Part shown: piece by piece, positions 1-5,142 of the stretch | How the letters are laid out: every line of letters begins with the position of its first letter | Position numbering within the stretch: position 1 is the first letter of the stretch | Assembly (NCBI GenBank): GCA_040755715.1 | Contig: JBFLXN010000115.1 | Coordinates: forward strand, 1-8,952 | DNA length: 8,952 nucleotides | From: JBFLXN01 sp040755715 [NCBI: Candidatus Edwardsbacteria bacterium] | GTDB lineage: Bacteria > Edwardsbacteria > AC1 > JBFLXN01 | Direction of reading: 5' to 3' | Position numbers and translations under genes: made by a program | The notes under the pieces: generated by a model | Told to the model about the DNA's origin: nothing | Database searches by the model: none | Seen by the model: the letters and a program-made list of their open reading frames with translations, nothing else

Positions 1-24
1 TTTCTTATGCAACTGTTTTGCCAT
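1..24 (-). CDS. 5' end of a minus-strand gene (MAKQLHKK...), possibly a transposase
   Basis: Read on the minus strand, an ATG at 24-22 opens a frame of eight codons, MAKQLHKK, that runs off the window. A strong Shine-Dalgarno AAGGAGG lies at 40-34, nine bases upstream, and a TATAAT lies further upstream at 56-51, so this is a well-formed gene start and not a random ATG. The product cannot be identified from eight residues. The basic start and the duplicated GTTCA/TGAAC motif just upstream are reminiscent of DDE/integrase-type transposases and their ends, but that is a weak recollection. It is divergent from the penicillin-binding protein gene. Confidence 0.5.
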
Positions 25-50
25 AATCCAAACCCTCCTTTTTGGGTTAG

Positions 51-80
51 ATTATAGCAGTTTAAGAGTTCACTTTTGAA
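51..80 (-). promoter_or_regulatory. Promoter of the minus-strand gene at the left edge
   Basis: On the minus strand the -10 TATAAT is at 56-51 and a partial -35 TTCAAA is at 80-75, with an 18-bp spacer. It would start transcription near 44, just ahead of the AAGGAGG at 40-34. The -35 lies inside the first copy of the 25-bp direct repeat, so a protein binding that repeat could control this promoter (inference). Confidence 0.45.
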
Positions 81-121
81 CTTTAAATTCGCTAAAAAGA
101 GTTCACTTTTGAATTTTAAAT
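64..121. repeat. Two direct copies of a 25-bp motif (possible IS end or operator)
   Basis: AAGAGTTCACTTTTGAA... occurs at 64-88 and again at 97-121, offset by 33 bp, with 24 of 25 positions identical. Each copy carries an inverted repeat, GTTCA-CTTT-TGAAC in the first and with one mismatch in the second. Repeated internal sites next to a gene start fit transposase-binding sites at an IS end, or an operator for the divergent genes. No target-site duplication can be seen because the other end lies outside the window. Confidence 0.55.
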
Positions 122-141
122 GACACTCTTTAAAAAATCTA

Positions 142-171
142 TTGACTTTTCGTATTCCATTATTTTATAAT
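142..171 (+). promoter_or_regulatory. Sigma70-type promoter of the PBP gene
   Basis: TTGACT (142-147) and a perfect TATAAT (166-171) are separated by 18 bp. The expected transcription start, about 6-8 bases after the -10, falls at 177-179, on the ATG at 178. This predicts a leaderless transcript. It also shows that the in-frame TTG at 142, which lies in the -35 box, is not the start codon. Confidence 0.7.
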
Positions 172-177
172 AAAATT

Positions 178-2283
178 ATGCGAATCAAAAAAATATACTT
201 CCTTATTGGTGGAGTGTTTTTCTTTTCAGCCGGAATGGCTTTAGGCACTTTTGCCTTTTTCTTGAGGGGACTTCCACCAACCTCAGTTCTGCAAGACTAT
301 ACACCAAAGCAAGGGACTAAACTTTACGATTCCAATGGTGAATTGATTTACGAGTTCTGTGAAGAAAGGCGAATCTTGGTGCCTCTGTCAAAAATTCCGC
401 TTTCTATGATTAATGCTACCATAGCCATTGAGGACCGACAGTTTAGAAGACACTGGGGGATTAATCTCTTTGCCATCTTAAGGGCGGCTTGGGTAAATTT
501 CAGACACCACAAAATCCGGCAAGGAGCCAGCACCATCACCCAACAATTAGCCAGGAACCTCTTTCTCACTCAGGAAAGAACCATCTCTAGAAAGATAAAA
601 GAAGCCCTTTTGGCTCTGAAAATTGAGAGAGTCTATTCCAAAGATGAAATTTTGGCACTCTATTTCAATCAAATTTATTTCGGTAGTGGTGCTTATGGAG
701 CTGAGGCGGCTGCCCAGGTTTTTTTGGGCAAACATGTGGAAGACCTCACTTTAGCCGAAGCAGCCCTTTTGGCAGGATTGCCCAGGGCTCCGAGCATTTA
801 TTCTCCCTATGACCGTCCTCAGACTGCCTTGAATCGCAGGAATACTGTGCTTGAGGCAATGGTAGAAATCGGGGCCGTGACCAAGAAAGAGGCAGAAATG
901 GCTAAAAATGCTTCCTTGAATTTACATCCCCGCCAGTTGCGTCTGAATGACGCTCCTTACTTTGTAGAAGAAATTAGAAAAATATTAGAATCAAGATATG
1001 GAGCTAATCTTCTCTATCAAGGAGGAATGTCTGTCTATACTACTTTAGATTTGAGATACCAGCGCATGGCAAACGCCGCTTTGGAAAACTGGCTTTCAAA
1101 GATAGAAAAAGAATACGGATTTAAGATTAAGAGAGAAGATGTTCATCTTTCGCCTAGGGAAGCCGATGTCACCGGAAAGACGCCTTATTTGCAGGGAGCC
1201 TTGGTAGCCATAGACCCTCAAAGCGGTGAGATTAAAGCAATGATTGGTGGACGGGATTTCTTTCAGAGCAAATTCAATAGAGCGACTCAAGCAAAGCGAC
1301 AAGCAGGTTCTGCCTTCAAACCTTTCCTTTATACGGCGGCAATGGACAATGGTTTTACTCCTGCAGATGTTATACTTGACGCCCCTATTATTCTAACTGA
1401 TGACGGAAGTGGTGAGTCCTGGACACCAATGAATTATGATGAATCTTTTGAGGGTTCTATTCCATTGAGAAGGGCTTTGGCTTTATCAAAGAATTTACCG
1501 GCGGTAAGGTTAATGCAAAAAGTTGGTCCAACCACCGTGACTAACTATGCAAGAAAGATGGGTATAAAGAGCCCCCTACCCGCTGTCCTTTCTCTGTCAT
1601 TGGGAAGTGCTGATGTTTCTCTGTTAGAAATGACTTCTTCGTTTGGAGTTATTGCTAATCAGGGAATCGAGGCAGAGCCACTCTATATTAAAAAAGTAAT
1701 TGATAGAAATGGAAATGTCTTAGAAGAAAACCATTCCTATTTAGAAGAGGTGCTCAATCCCAGGACAGCCTACATAATGGCTAACTTGATGCAGACAGTG
1801 ATTGATGCTGGCACGGCGGTTAGGGCCAGAAGTTTAGGCTTCAGTCGACCAGCGGCTGGAAAGACAGGCACTACTAATGAGTATACTGATTGTTGGTTCA
1901 TCGGTTTTACGCCTGACCTGGTTTGCGGAGTTTGGGTGGGGTTTGATGAAAAGAAGACGATTGCTAAAGGTGCTACTGGAGCCGGTTTGGCTTTGCCCAT
2001 CTGGGTAGATTTTATGAAAGCAAGCTTGGCCGGAAGACCAGTTCGTGATTTTCCTATCCCGGATGGGATTATTATCAAAAATGTTTGTTTAGAGTCCGGG
2101 CTTTTAGCTACAGAAGCCTGTCCTAAGACTCATGCTGAAGTTTTCATTGCTGGCACAGAGCCAACCAGACCTTGCGATGTCCATCGGCTTCAGGAGCTGA
2201 ATGTCAAGGGGAGAGACTTTCACTTTGAAGATTTAGACCGAAAAACGCTTCAGAGCCCAGACTTTGAATTACCAAAGCCGTGA
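178..2283 (+). CDS. mrcA: Class A penicillin-binding protein 1A (transglycosylase/transpeptidase)
   Basis: Bifunctional peptidoglycan synthase of 701 residues that polymerises lipid II glycan strands and cross-links their peptides outside the membrane. A basic N-terminus (MRIKK) and one membrane segment (about 6-29) anchor it. The GT51 transglycosylase domain follows, with the catalytic Glu85 in IEDRQF and the QGASTITQQLARN motif. The transpeptidase domain shows the nucleophile Ser378 in SAFK (378-381), SKN (437-439) and KTGT (from 562). A short tail contains paired cysteines, typical of this family. There is no visible OB insertion as in E. coli PBP1A, so it is the compact form. I chose ATG178 because the promoter overlaps the upstream TTG142 and the membrane segment fits. 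No Shine-Dalgarno precedes it. Family assignment is certain; the symbol is by closest subfamily. Confidence 0.93.
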   Translation: MRIKKIYFLIGGVFFFSAGMALGTFAFFLRGLPPTSVLQDYTPKQGTKLYDSNGELIYEFCEERRILVPLSKIPLSMINATIAIEDRQFRRHWGINLFAILRAAWVNFRHHKIRQGASTITQQLARNLFLTQERTISRKIKEALLALKIERVYSKDEILALYFNQIYFGSGAYGAEAAAQVFLGKHVEDLTLAEAALLAGLPRAPSIYSPYDRPQTALNRRNTVLEAMVEIGAVTKKEAEMAKNASLNLHPRQLRLNDAPYFVEEIRKILESRYGANLLYQGGMSVYTTLDLRYQRMANAALENWLSKIEKEYGFKIKREDVHLSPREADVTGKTPYLQGALVAIDPQSGEIKAMIGGRDFFQSKFNRATQAKRQAGSAFKPFLYTAAMDNGFTPADVILDAPIILTDDGSGESWTPMNYDESFEGSIPLRRALALSKNLPAVRLMQKVGPTTVTNYARKMGIKSPLPAVLSLSLGSADVSLLEMTSSFGVIANQGIEAEPLYIKKVIDRNGNVLEENHSYLEEVLNPRTAYIMANLMQTVIDAGTAVRARSLGFSRPAAGKTGTTNEYTDCWFIGFTPDLVCGVWVGFDEKKTIAKGATGAGLALPIWVDFMKASLAGRPVRDFPIPDGIIIKNVCLESGLLATEACPKTHAEVFIAGTEPTRPCDVHRLQELNVKGRDFHFEDLDRKTLQSPDFELPKP

Positions 2284-2297
2284 ACTCAAAAATGTTT

Positions 2298-2357
2298 CTG
2301 ACAGGATTTACAGGATAAAATCATAGTGAAAAATAAAAATCCTGTTAATCCTGTCAG
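2298..2357. repeat. 19-bp inverted repeat of the CAGGAT type between PBP and ZIP genes
   Basis: CTGACAGGATTTACAGGAT (2298-2316) pairs with ATCCTGTTAATCCTGTCAG (2339-2357), 18 of 19 positions complementary, around a 22-base A/T-rich loop. Each arm is itself a repeat of ACAGGATT with period about 9. The right arm is followed by GGAACC and not a T-run, so it is not a classical terminator on the plus strand, though it could slow or protect transcripts. I recognise this as a dispersed intergenic repeat type seen in many phyla (from memory). Confidence 0.7.
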
Positions 2358-2379
2358 GGAACCATAAAAAATTAGGGAA

Positions 2380-3102
2380 ATGAATTTTGCCACTGTTTCT
2401 CTATATGGGTGTTTAGCCGGACTGGCTACTATTTCCGGAACACTCTTGGTTCTTTCTCGTGAAGAACTGGCAAAGAGATATTCCGTCTATTTGATCAGTT
2501 TCGCCGCCGGGGCGATGTTTTCTACCAGTTTTTTCCATATCATTCCCGAGTCTTTGGCATTGAACAAAGAGAGTCCGCTTTTAATCTTGAGTGGGATTCT
2601 TCTCTTTTATCTGATGGAAAACTTGATCATGATTCATCCCTGTCCTGAACCACTCTGTGAAATTCACCGAATTGGAGTTGTTTCTGTAATTGGCTTGACC
2701 TTTCATTCTCTTCTTGATGGCATCGCCATTGCCGCAGGATTTTCTGCTAGCCGTAGCTTAGGTATTCTTACCACTCTGGCGGTGATTTCACATGAAATAC
2801 CCGAAGGTTTGGTGACCGCCGGGATATTGTTGCATTCAAAGATGAAGCGGAGATTAGTGCTCGGTTACTCACTTCTGGTAGCCTTGGCCACTCCATTTGG
2901 GGCGATTATCTCCTCTTTCTTTTTGTATTGGATTTCAAAAAGTTTTTTAGGGTTCCTCTTAGCCCTTGCCGCGGGCTCTTTTATCTATATTGCTGTCTCG
3001 GATTTAATCCCTGAGACACACAGAGCAAACAATAAGATAAACGCTCTTATTCTCATCAGTGGGGTTTTAATTCTGGCCGTGATTGGCCGCCTTTTGCCCT
3101 GA
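2380..3102 (+). CDS. ZIP-family divalent metal transporter
   Basis: Inner-membrane protein of 240 residues expected to import zinc or other divalent metals. It is almost wholly hydrophobic with about seven or eight membrane helices. Family signatures are visible: FFHIIPE at 51-57 in an early helix, HSLLDG (H109, D113) in the helix matching TM4, and HEIPEG (H138, E139, E142) in the next helix, which together make the binuclear metal site. A final SDLIPETH motif starts at 207. The usual His-rich cytoplasmic loop is reduced to a short HPCPEPLCEIH segment (86-96) with two cysteines and two histidines, which may act as a small metal-binding loop. The Shine-Dalgarno is weak (AGGG at 2374-2377, too close), so translation may be modest. 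Metal specificity cannot be read from sequence. Its relation to the PBP gene upstream looks incidental. Confidence 0.9.
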   Translation: MNFATVSLYGCLAGLATISGTLLVLSREELAKRYSVYLISFAAGAMFSTSFFHIIPESLALNKESPLLILSGILLFYLMENLIMIHPCPEPLCEIHRIGVVSVIGLTFHSLLDGIAIAAGFSASRSLGILTTLAVISHEIPEGLVTAGILLHSKMKRRLVLGYSLLVALATPFGAIISSFFLYWISKSFLGFLLALAAGSFIYIAVSDLIPETHRANNKINALILISGVLILAVIGRLLP

Positions 3103-3383
3103 GCAACATAAGGAACCATAGATTGCCACACCCTTAACTTCTTAATCTGTGTAATCTGCGGCTTCTTTCTTTAGCAATCTGTGGACAGTGCTTTGTTAAA
3201 TTTTGGCTCAAAATCTGCCTGAAAGCGTGCCGTCGCCAAAGTGGCTTTGGCAAGTCGGCGACCTTCTGGCACAATAATATAAGCCTGTTTTGCCTTTACA
3301 ACGACGCCCTGCCTGCCTCTCGGCAAGGCCGAGGGCCTGCCTGGAGGCTTCAATCTGCTCCGTAGGAGCAAACTGTTTGTAGA
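3103..3383. other. Non-coding, repeat-rich stretch after the ZIP gene
   Basis: No convincing gene lies here on either strand. It is a run of short palindromes: GCCG..GCCAAAG/CTTTGGC..CGGC at 3229-3259, CTCGGC/GCCGAG at 3319-3333 and TGCTCC/GGAGCA at 3356-3370, the last continuing into TTTGTAGA (3376-3383). The final block resembles a dispersed palindromic repeat type ending in TTTGTAGA that I recall from many genomes. It abuts the broken 5' side of the EamA remnant, so it marks the breakpoint. Confidence 0.6.
3143..3160. repeat. Short-period repeat TAATCTGTG/TAATCTGCG
   Basis: Two 9-bp units, TAATCTGTG (3143-3151) and TAATCTGCG (3152-3160), lie in tandem, with another partial AATCTGTGG at 3176-3184. 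This is the CGCAGATTACACAGATTA type of dispersed intergenic repeat, recognised from memory and without a known function. Confidence 0.55.
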
Positions 3384-3602
3384 GTACTTTTTACCGCCGT
3401 CTTTGCTACCTCCTTAGCGATTTGGATTCAGTTTAGATTTCAAAAAGAGACCACCGCCGTTCGTGCGGCGCTTGTTTATACCTTGGAACCGATTTTCGCT
3501 TCTGTTCTTGCGTATTTTGCTTTAGGTGAGCGAATTGGTTTCTATGGCATAATTGGTACAGGGTTGATTGTGGTGGGAATGTTGGTCTCGGAGTTAGGGT
3601 AA
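3384..3602 (+). pseudogene. 3' remnant of an EamA/DMT-family transporter
   Basis: The frame ending at TAA 3600-3602 reads VLFTAVFATSLAIWIQ from the 3380s, then ETTAVRAALVYTLEPIFASV and LAYFALGERIGFYGIIGTGL before VSELG. This is the last two or three membrane helices of an EamA (DMT) permease, including the characteristic R-A-A-L...LEPIFA...ALGER pattern. A full protein has ten helices and about 290-300 residues, so roughly three quarters are missing. In this frame a TAG at 3363-3365 lies in the palindromic repeat immediately upstream, and no start codon or ribosome-binding site is present. The gene was therefore truncated by deletion or repeat insertion and should not be functional. Confidence 0.8.
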
Positions 3603-3637
3603 ATGGGGACAAGTGTAGAATGATAAAATGTATAATG

Positions 3638-3652
3638 TTTCGTGTCTTCGTG
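3638..3652. repeat. Dispersed repeat of the CACGAAGACACGAA type
   Basis: TTTCGTGTCTTCGTG at 3638-3652 is the complement of CACGAAGACACGAAA, a short-period repeat I recall from intergenic DNA of many unrelated bacteria. It sits just after the EamA remnant. Confidence 0.45.
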
Positions 3653-3710
3653 CTAAATTCTATCACATTTTTCTCTTGAATTTCGGTAAATTTTTGGTAA
3701 GAAAAAAATC

Positions 3711-3740
3711 TTGATAAGAAAGAGCGGGATGTGGTAATAT
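3711..3740 (+). promoter_or_regulatory. Possible promoter upstream of the small-protein/dcd locus
   Basis: TTGATA (3711-3716) and TAATAT (3735-3740) are 18 bp apart. The -10 matches the consensus at four of six positions. It is the best candidate I see for transcribing the 3961 gene, giving a leader of about 210 bases that includes a mini-ORF at 3814. Confidence 0.35.
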
Positions 3741-3772
3741 TTAAACAATTACAGGAATGATATGTTGAAGTC

Positions 3773-3790
3773 GTAGCCCTTTACGGACGT
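3773..3790 (+). repeat. GTAG-palindrome repeat, degenerate copy
   Basis: GTAGCCCTTTACGGACG starts with GTAG at 3773-3776 followed by an imperfect palindrome. It closely matches, in the opposite orientation, the sequence around 4541-4557 (GTAGCCCTTTATGGGCG on the minus strand), so it is a member of the same family. Confidence 0.5.
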
Positions 3791-3813
3791 TTTTGAAGAG
3801 GAGAATTTGTAAA

Positions 3814-3846
3814 ATGAATAATCATAGTAACTCTCTTTGCTTGTAA
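3814..3846 (+). CDS. Ten-codon mini-ORF MNNHSNSLCL, possible leader or relic start
   Basis: ATG at 3814 is preceded by GAGGAG (3798-3803) ten bases upstream and followed by ten codons, MNNHSNSLCL, and TAA. It lies between the candidate promoter and the 3961 gene. It might be a leader peptide or the preserved start of a gene whose body is gone. Nothing proves translation. Confidence 0.25.
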   Translation: MNNHSNSLCL

Positions 3847-3960
3847 CATTACGCAGTAATCCCAATATTTTCTTAACTCAATTACCCCACAACTTAATAG
3901 CTTATTGCTTTAATAACCTATTTAATTTTCCGTTCTTGCGAGGAAAGGAGGTAATGTTTT

Positions 3961-4215
3961 ATGAAAAAGAAAAATTGGACAGGGTTATTAAAATGTGAAG
4001 TAAAAGATGGAATGTTTGAGGGAGAGCAGATAGTTTCTTTCAACATAAAGGGAAATACTGTTTCGGCGATTGTTGATAAAGAAAGCGTCAGAGACAAAAA
4101 AAGATTAGAAGTAGATGTCTACAAAAAGAAAGGGGAAGAAGTACTTATCGGTATTCCAGGCGAACCCTTTTCTACTTCTCGCAAAATCTGGGTTCCCCAA
4201 GAGGAGATAGAGTGA
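3961..4215 (+). CDS. Small hypothetical protein coupled to dcd
   Basis: An 84-residue soluble protein that I do not recognise. It starts at ATG 3961 after an excellent Shine-Dalgarno, AAAGGAGGT at 3944-3951, nine bases away. The sequence is highly charged (rich in Lys and Glu), with alternating hydrophobic residues suggesting a small beta-rich fold: MKKKNWTGLLKCEV, then a GMFEGEQIVSFNI stretch and an SAIVDKESV stretch. It has no signal peptide, membrane segment or clear metal site; one cysteine is present at position 12. Its TGA (4213-4215) overlaps the GTG start of the dcd fragment in a GTGA arrangement, which implies translational coupling. In the ancestral state it was probably in an operon with dCTP deaminase, so a role linked to nucleotide supply is possible but unproven. 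Confidence 0.7.
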   Translation: MKKKNWTGLLKCEVKDGMFEGEQIVSFNIKGNTVSAIVDKESVRDKKRLEVDVYKKKGEEVLIGIPGEPFSTSRKIWVPQEEIE

Positions 4216-4345
4216 TTCTTAGCGATGTAGATATTAAGACGGCTCTCAAAGAGAAGAATCTAATAATAGAACCTGAACCAAGCGAAGAACAAATTGACTC
4301 TACAACAATAGATTTGCGGATTGGAGAATATTACACACCCCCTAC

Positions 4346-4361
4346 CCCCTCTCAAGAGGGG
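4346..4361. repeat. CCCCTCT/AGAGGGG palindrome at the dcd breakpoint
   Basis: CCCCTCT (4346-4352) and AGAGGGG (4355-4361) form a perfect 7-bp palindrome with a two-base centre, preceded by CACACCCCCTA. The C-rich strand and layout resemble the long palindrome at 4952-5012, so both may belong to one C-rich repeat type. Confidence 0.55.
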
Positions 4362-4366
4362 ATTAT

Positions 4367-4401
4367 GCGGAATGCGGATAGCGGTGAGCGGTCAGCGGTA
4401 G
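4367..4401. repeat. Five tandem heptamers GCGGNNN
   Basis: GCGGAAT, GCGGATA, GCGGTGA, GCGGTCA and GCGGTAG follow one another without gaps from 4367 to 4401. Such heptamer runs are known to me as dispersed repeats in bacterial intergenic DNA. This one lies inside an open reading frame, exactly between the dcd fragment and the FlgD-like tail. Confidence 0.75.
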
Positions 4402-4511
4402 TATGGGATGGCAAAGATGAAAGCGGGAAGCAGGTTTCGGCTGGCGTCTATTTCTACCGGCTGAGTGCGGGTAATTTTACGGCGACAAAGAAAATGATTT
4501 TAGTGAGGTAG
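4398..4511 (+). other. FlgD-like/secretion C-terminal domain fragment, copy 1
   Basis: From 4398 the frame reads VVWDGKDESGKQVSAGVYFY and then RLSAGNFTATKKMILVR with TAG at 4509-4511. The W-D-G-x-D-x-x-G-x-x-V-x-x-G-V-Y-F-Y-R-L core is the FlgD Ig-like domain, and the TATKKM(I/V)xxR end is the typical terminus of secreted proteins of FCB-group and WOR-3-type bacteria. Only about 37 residues remain, so the secreted protein to which it belonged is lost. Confidence 0.75.
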
Positions 4512-4562
4512 TGTAGGGGCTTGTCCCCGTAAAAAAATTACGCCCATAAAGGGCTACACTAC
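4508..4562. repeat. REPIN-like element: two GTAG palindromes in inverted pair
   Basis: Perfect 9-bp terminal inverted repeats, GTAGTGTAG (4508-4516) and CTACACTAC (4554-4562), enclose two small hairpins: GGGG/CCCC at 4516-4528 and GCCC/GGGC at 4542-4554. The whole 55-bp unit can fold into a three-way junction. GTAG facing outward at each end, followed by a hairpin, is the organisation of paired REP elements (REPINs). The left end covers the TAG stop of the FlgD-like tail. Confidence 0.65.
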
Positions 4563-4582
4563 GATTGATCGGCAAATAAAAT

Positions 4583-4608
4583 CCGCCCGATAAAATCGGG
4601 ACCGCTAC
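4583..4608 (-). repeat. GTAG-palindrome repeat, CCCGAT/ATCGGG copy
   Basis: Read on the minus strand, GTAG (4608-4605) is followed by CGGT and the hairpin CCCGAT-TTT-ATCGGG (4600-4586). It has the same GTAG-plus-palindrome layout as the elements at 4508-4562 and 5025-5048. Confidence 0.6.
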
Positions 4609-4614
4609 AAACCC

Positions 4615-4659
4615 ACAGGAGATTTTTCAGCGACGAAAAAGATGATTGTGATAAGATAG
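4615..4659 (+). pseudogene. FlgD-like/secretion C-terminal fragment, copy 2
   Basis: The frame from 4615 reads TGDFSATKKMIVIR and ends in TAG at 4657-4659. It matches the last 14 residues of the tail at 4470-4511 (AGNFTATKKMILVR) with conservative changes. The repeat element at 4583-4608 has replaced everything upstream. Two adjacent termini of this type indicate either two lost secreted-protein genes or a duplication of the 3' end. Confidence 0.7.
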
Positions 4660-4660
4660 C

Positions 4661-4692
4661 CTAAGAGCCTAAAAGGTTAAGAGACTAAAAGG
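4661..4692. repeat. Two tandem 16-bp units
   Basis: CTAAGAGCCTAAAAGG (4661-4676) and TTAAGAGACTAAAAGG (4677-4692) match at 14 of 16 positions. Each unit is itself a degenerate octamer doublet (CTAAGAGC/CTAAAAGG). It directly follows the second tail remnant. Confidence 0.6.
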
Positions 4693-4703
4693 CGAAAAAA
4701 TGA

Positions 4704-4770
4704 AGAGGGTATTCCAATCCGCCACAAAAATGGTGGACAGGTTTACAAAAAGGAATGCCCTCTGTTTTTT
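4704..4770 (+). terminator. Long-stem terminator or structured RNA
   Basis: AGAGGGTATTCC (4704-4715) pairs with GGAATGCCCTCT (4752-4763), 12 bp with one G-T or T-G type mismatch, and six Ts follow at 4765-4770. A second stem lies inside: TCCGCC (4718-4723) with GGTGGA (4732-4737), containing one G-U pair. Stem plus T-run is a Rho-independent terminator. The 36-base interior with its own hairpin is larger than a normal terminator loop, so this could be the 3' part of a small RNA. Confidence 0.5.
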
Positions 4771-4772
4771 CC

Positions 4773-4802
4773 TTGCTTTCGTCTTTTTATTTTTGCTATA
4801 AT
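4773..4802 (+). promoter_or_regulatory. Weak promoter candidate with TATAAT
   Basis: TTGCTT (4773-4778) and TATAAT (4797-4802) are 18 bp apart, and a second TATAAT occurs at 4814-4819. No gene follows closely, so in this A/T-rich stretch it may be fortuitous or drive an unannotated RNA. Confidence 0.25.
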
Positions 4803-4829
4803 TAAAATAGCACTATAATCTTAGCCATT

Positions 4830-4849
4830 GATAAACACAGATAAACCTA
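4830..4849. repeat. Decamer repeat GATAAACACA
   Basis: GATAAACACA (4830-4839) is followed by GATAAACCTA (4840-4849). This belongs to the short-period (AAC)ACAGATAA repeats I recall from other genomes. A stray TGACAGGAT at 4870-4878 nearby resembles the arms of the inverted repeat at 2298-2357. Confidence 0.4.
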
Positions 4850-4913
4850 GTGCTATGTCGCATTATTTTTGACAGGATGAGGCCTTTATTTTTAGGAAAT
4901 AAGTTGTTTTTTA

Positions 4914-5048
4914 ATAGCCCCGACCTTTAGGTCGGGGTTGAAAGAGACCCACTCCCCCCTGTTTCTCCCTCTCGCCGACAAAGTCGGGGAGAGGGGGACA
5001 GAAGGGGGTGAGGGTTTTAGTTTTCCCCGACATAAATGTCGGGGCTAC
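4914..5048. repeat. Compound palindromic element (BIME/REPIN-like)
   Basis: Two strong hairpins face each other: CCCCGACC-TTTA-GGTCGGGG at 4918-4937 preceded by ATAG, and CCCCGACA-TAAA-TGTCGGGG at 5025-5044 followed by CTAC (GTAG on the minus strand). Between them is an imperfect palindrome with arms of nearly 30 bases (4952-4979 and 4983-5012), C-rich on the left and G-rich on the right. The symmetric layout, with TAG/GTAG outside each hairpin, is that of paired REP sequences. An 88-codon frame crosses this element but has no protein-like character. Confidence 0.6.
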
Positions 5049-5142
5049 TCATATTTCGACATTAGGTCTTTTTTTCTTGACACCCTGATTGTCAAATATT
5101 TATGCGACAGACCACTAATGGAAACTTATTGTTCTCTACCAC

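Larger units (their letters stand above)
4212..4511 (+). pseudogene. dcd: Broken dCTP deaminase joined through repeats to a FlgD-like tail
   Basis: The frame of 99 codons starts at GTG 4212. Its first ~40 residues (MILSDVDIKTALKE..., then EEQIDSTTIDLRIGEYY) are the N-terminus of dCTP deaminase, which makes dUTP from dCTP in thymidylate synthesis. A complete enzyme has about 170-190 residues; the catalytic glutamate and the HTTAGFIDPGF region are absent. After about 4335 the match stops. A CCCCTCT/AGAGGGG palindrome (4346-4361) and five heptamer repeats (4367-4401) follow, and then an unrelated C-terminal domain (4398-4511) in the same frame. The product cannot be a working deaminase. It is a chimera made by rearrangement, and it could in principle still be translated because the frame is open and coupled to the gene before it. 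Confidence 0.8.

Noticed and set aside
142-177. TTG start at 142 for the PBP gene, adding 12 residues
   Set aside because: The codons overlap the -35 and -10 boxes, there is no ribosome-binding site, and ATG178 gives the expected basic start and membrane segment.
3171-3371. 66-codon minus-strand ORF
   Set aside because: It covers the hairpin-rich repeat stretch; its composition reflects those repeats and I recognise no family.
3433-3666. 77-codon minus-strand ORF
   Set aside because: It is antisense to the EamA remnant, whose plus-strand frame clearly matches a known family.
5077-5105. TTGACA at 5077-5082 as a cyclase promoter
   Set aside because: No acceptable -10 lies at 16-18 bp; the TTGACA is part of a small palindrome with TGTCAA at 5090-5095.
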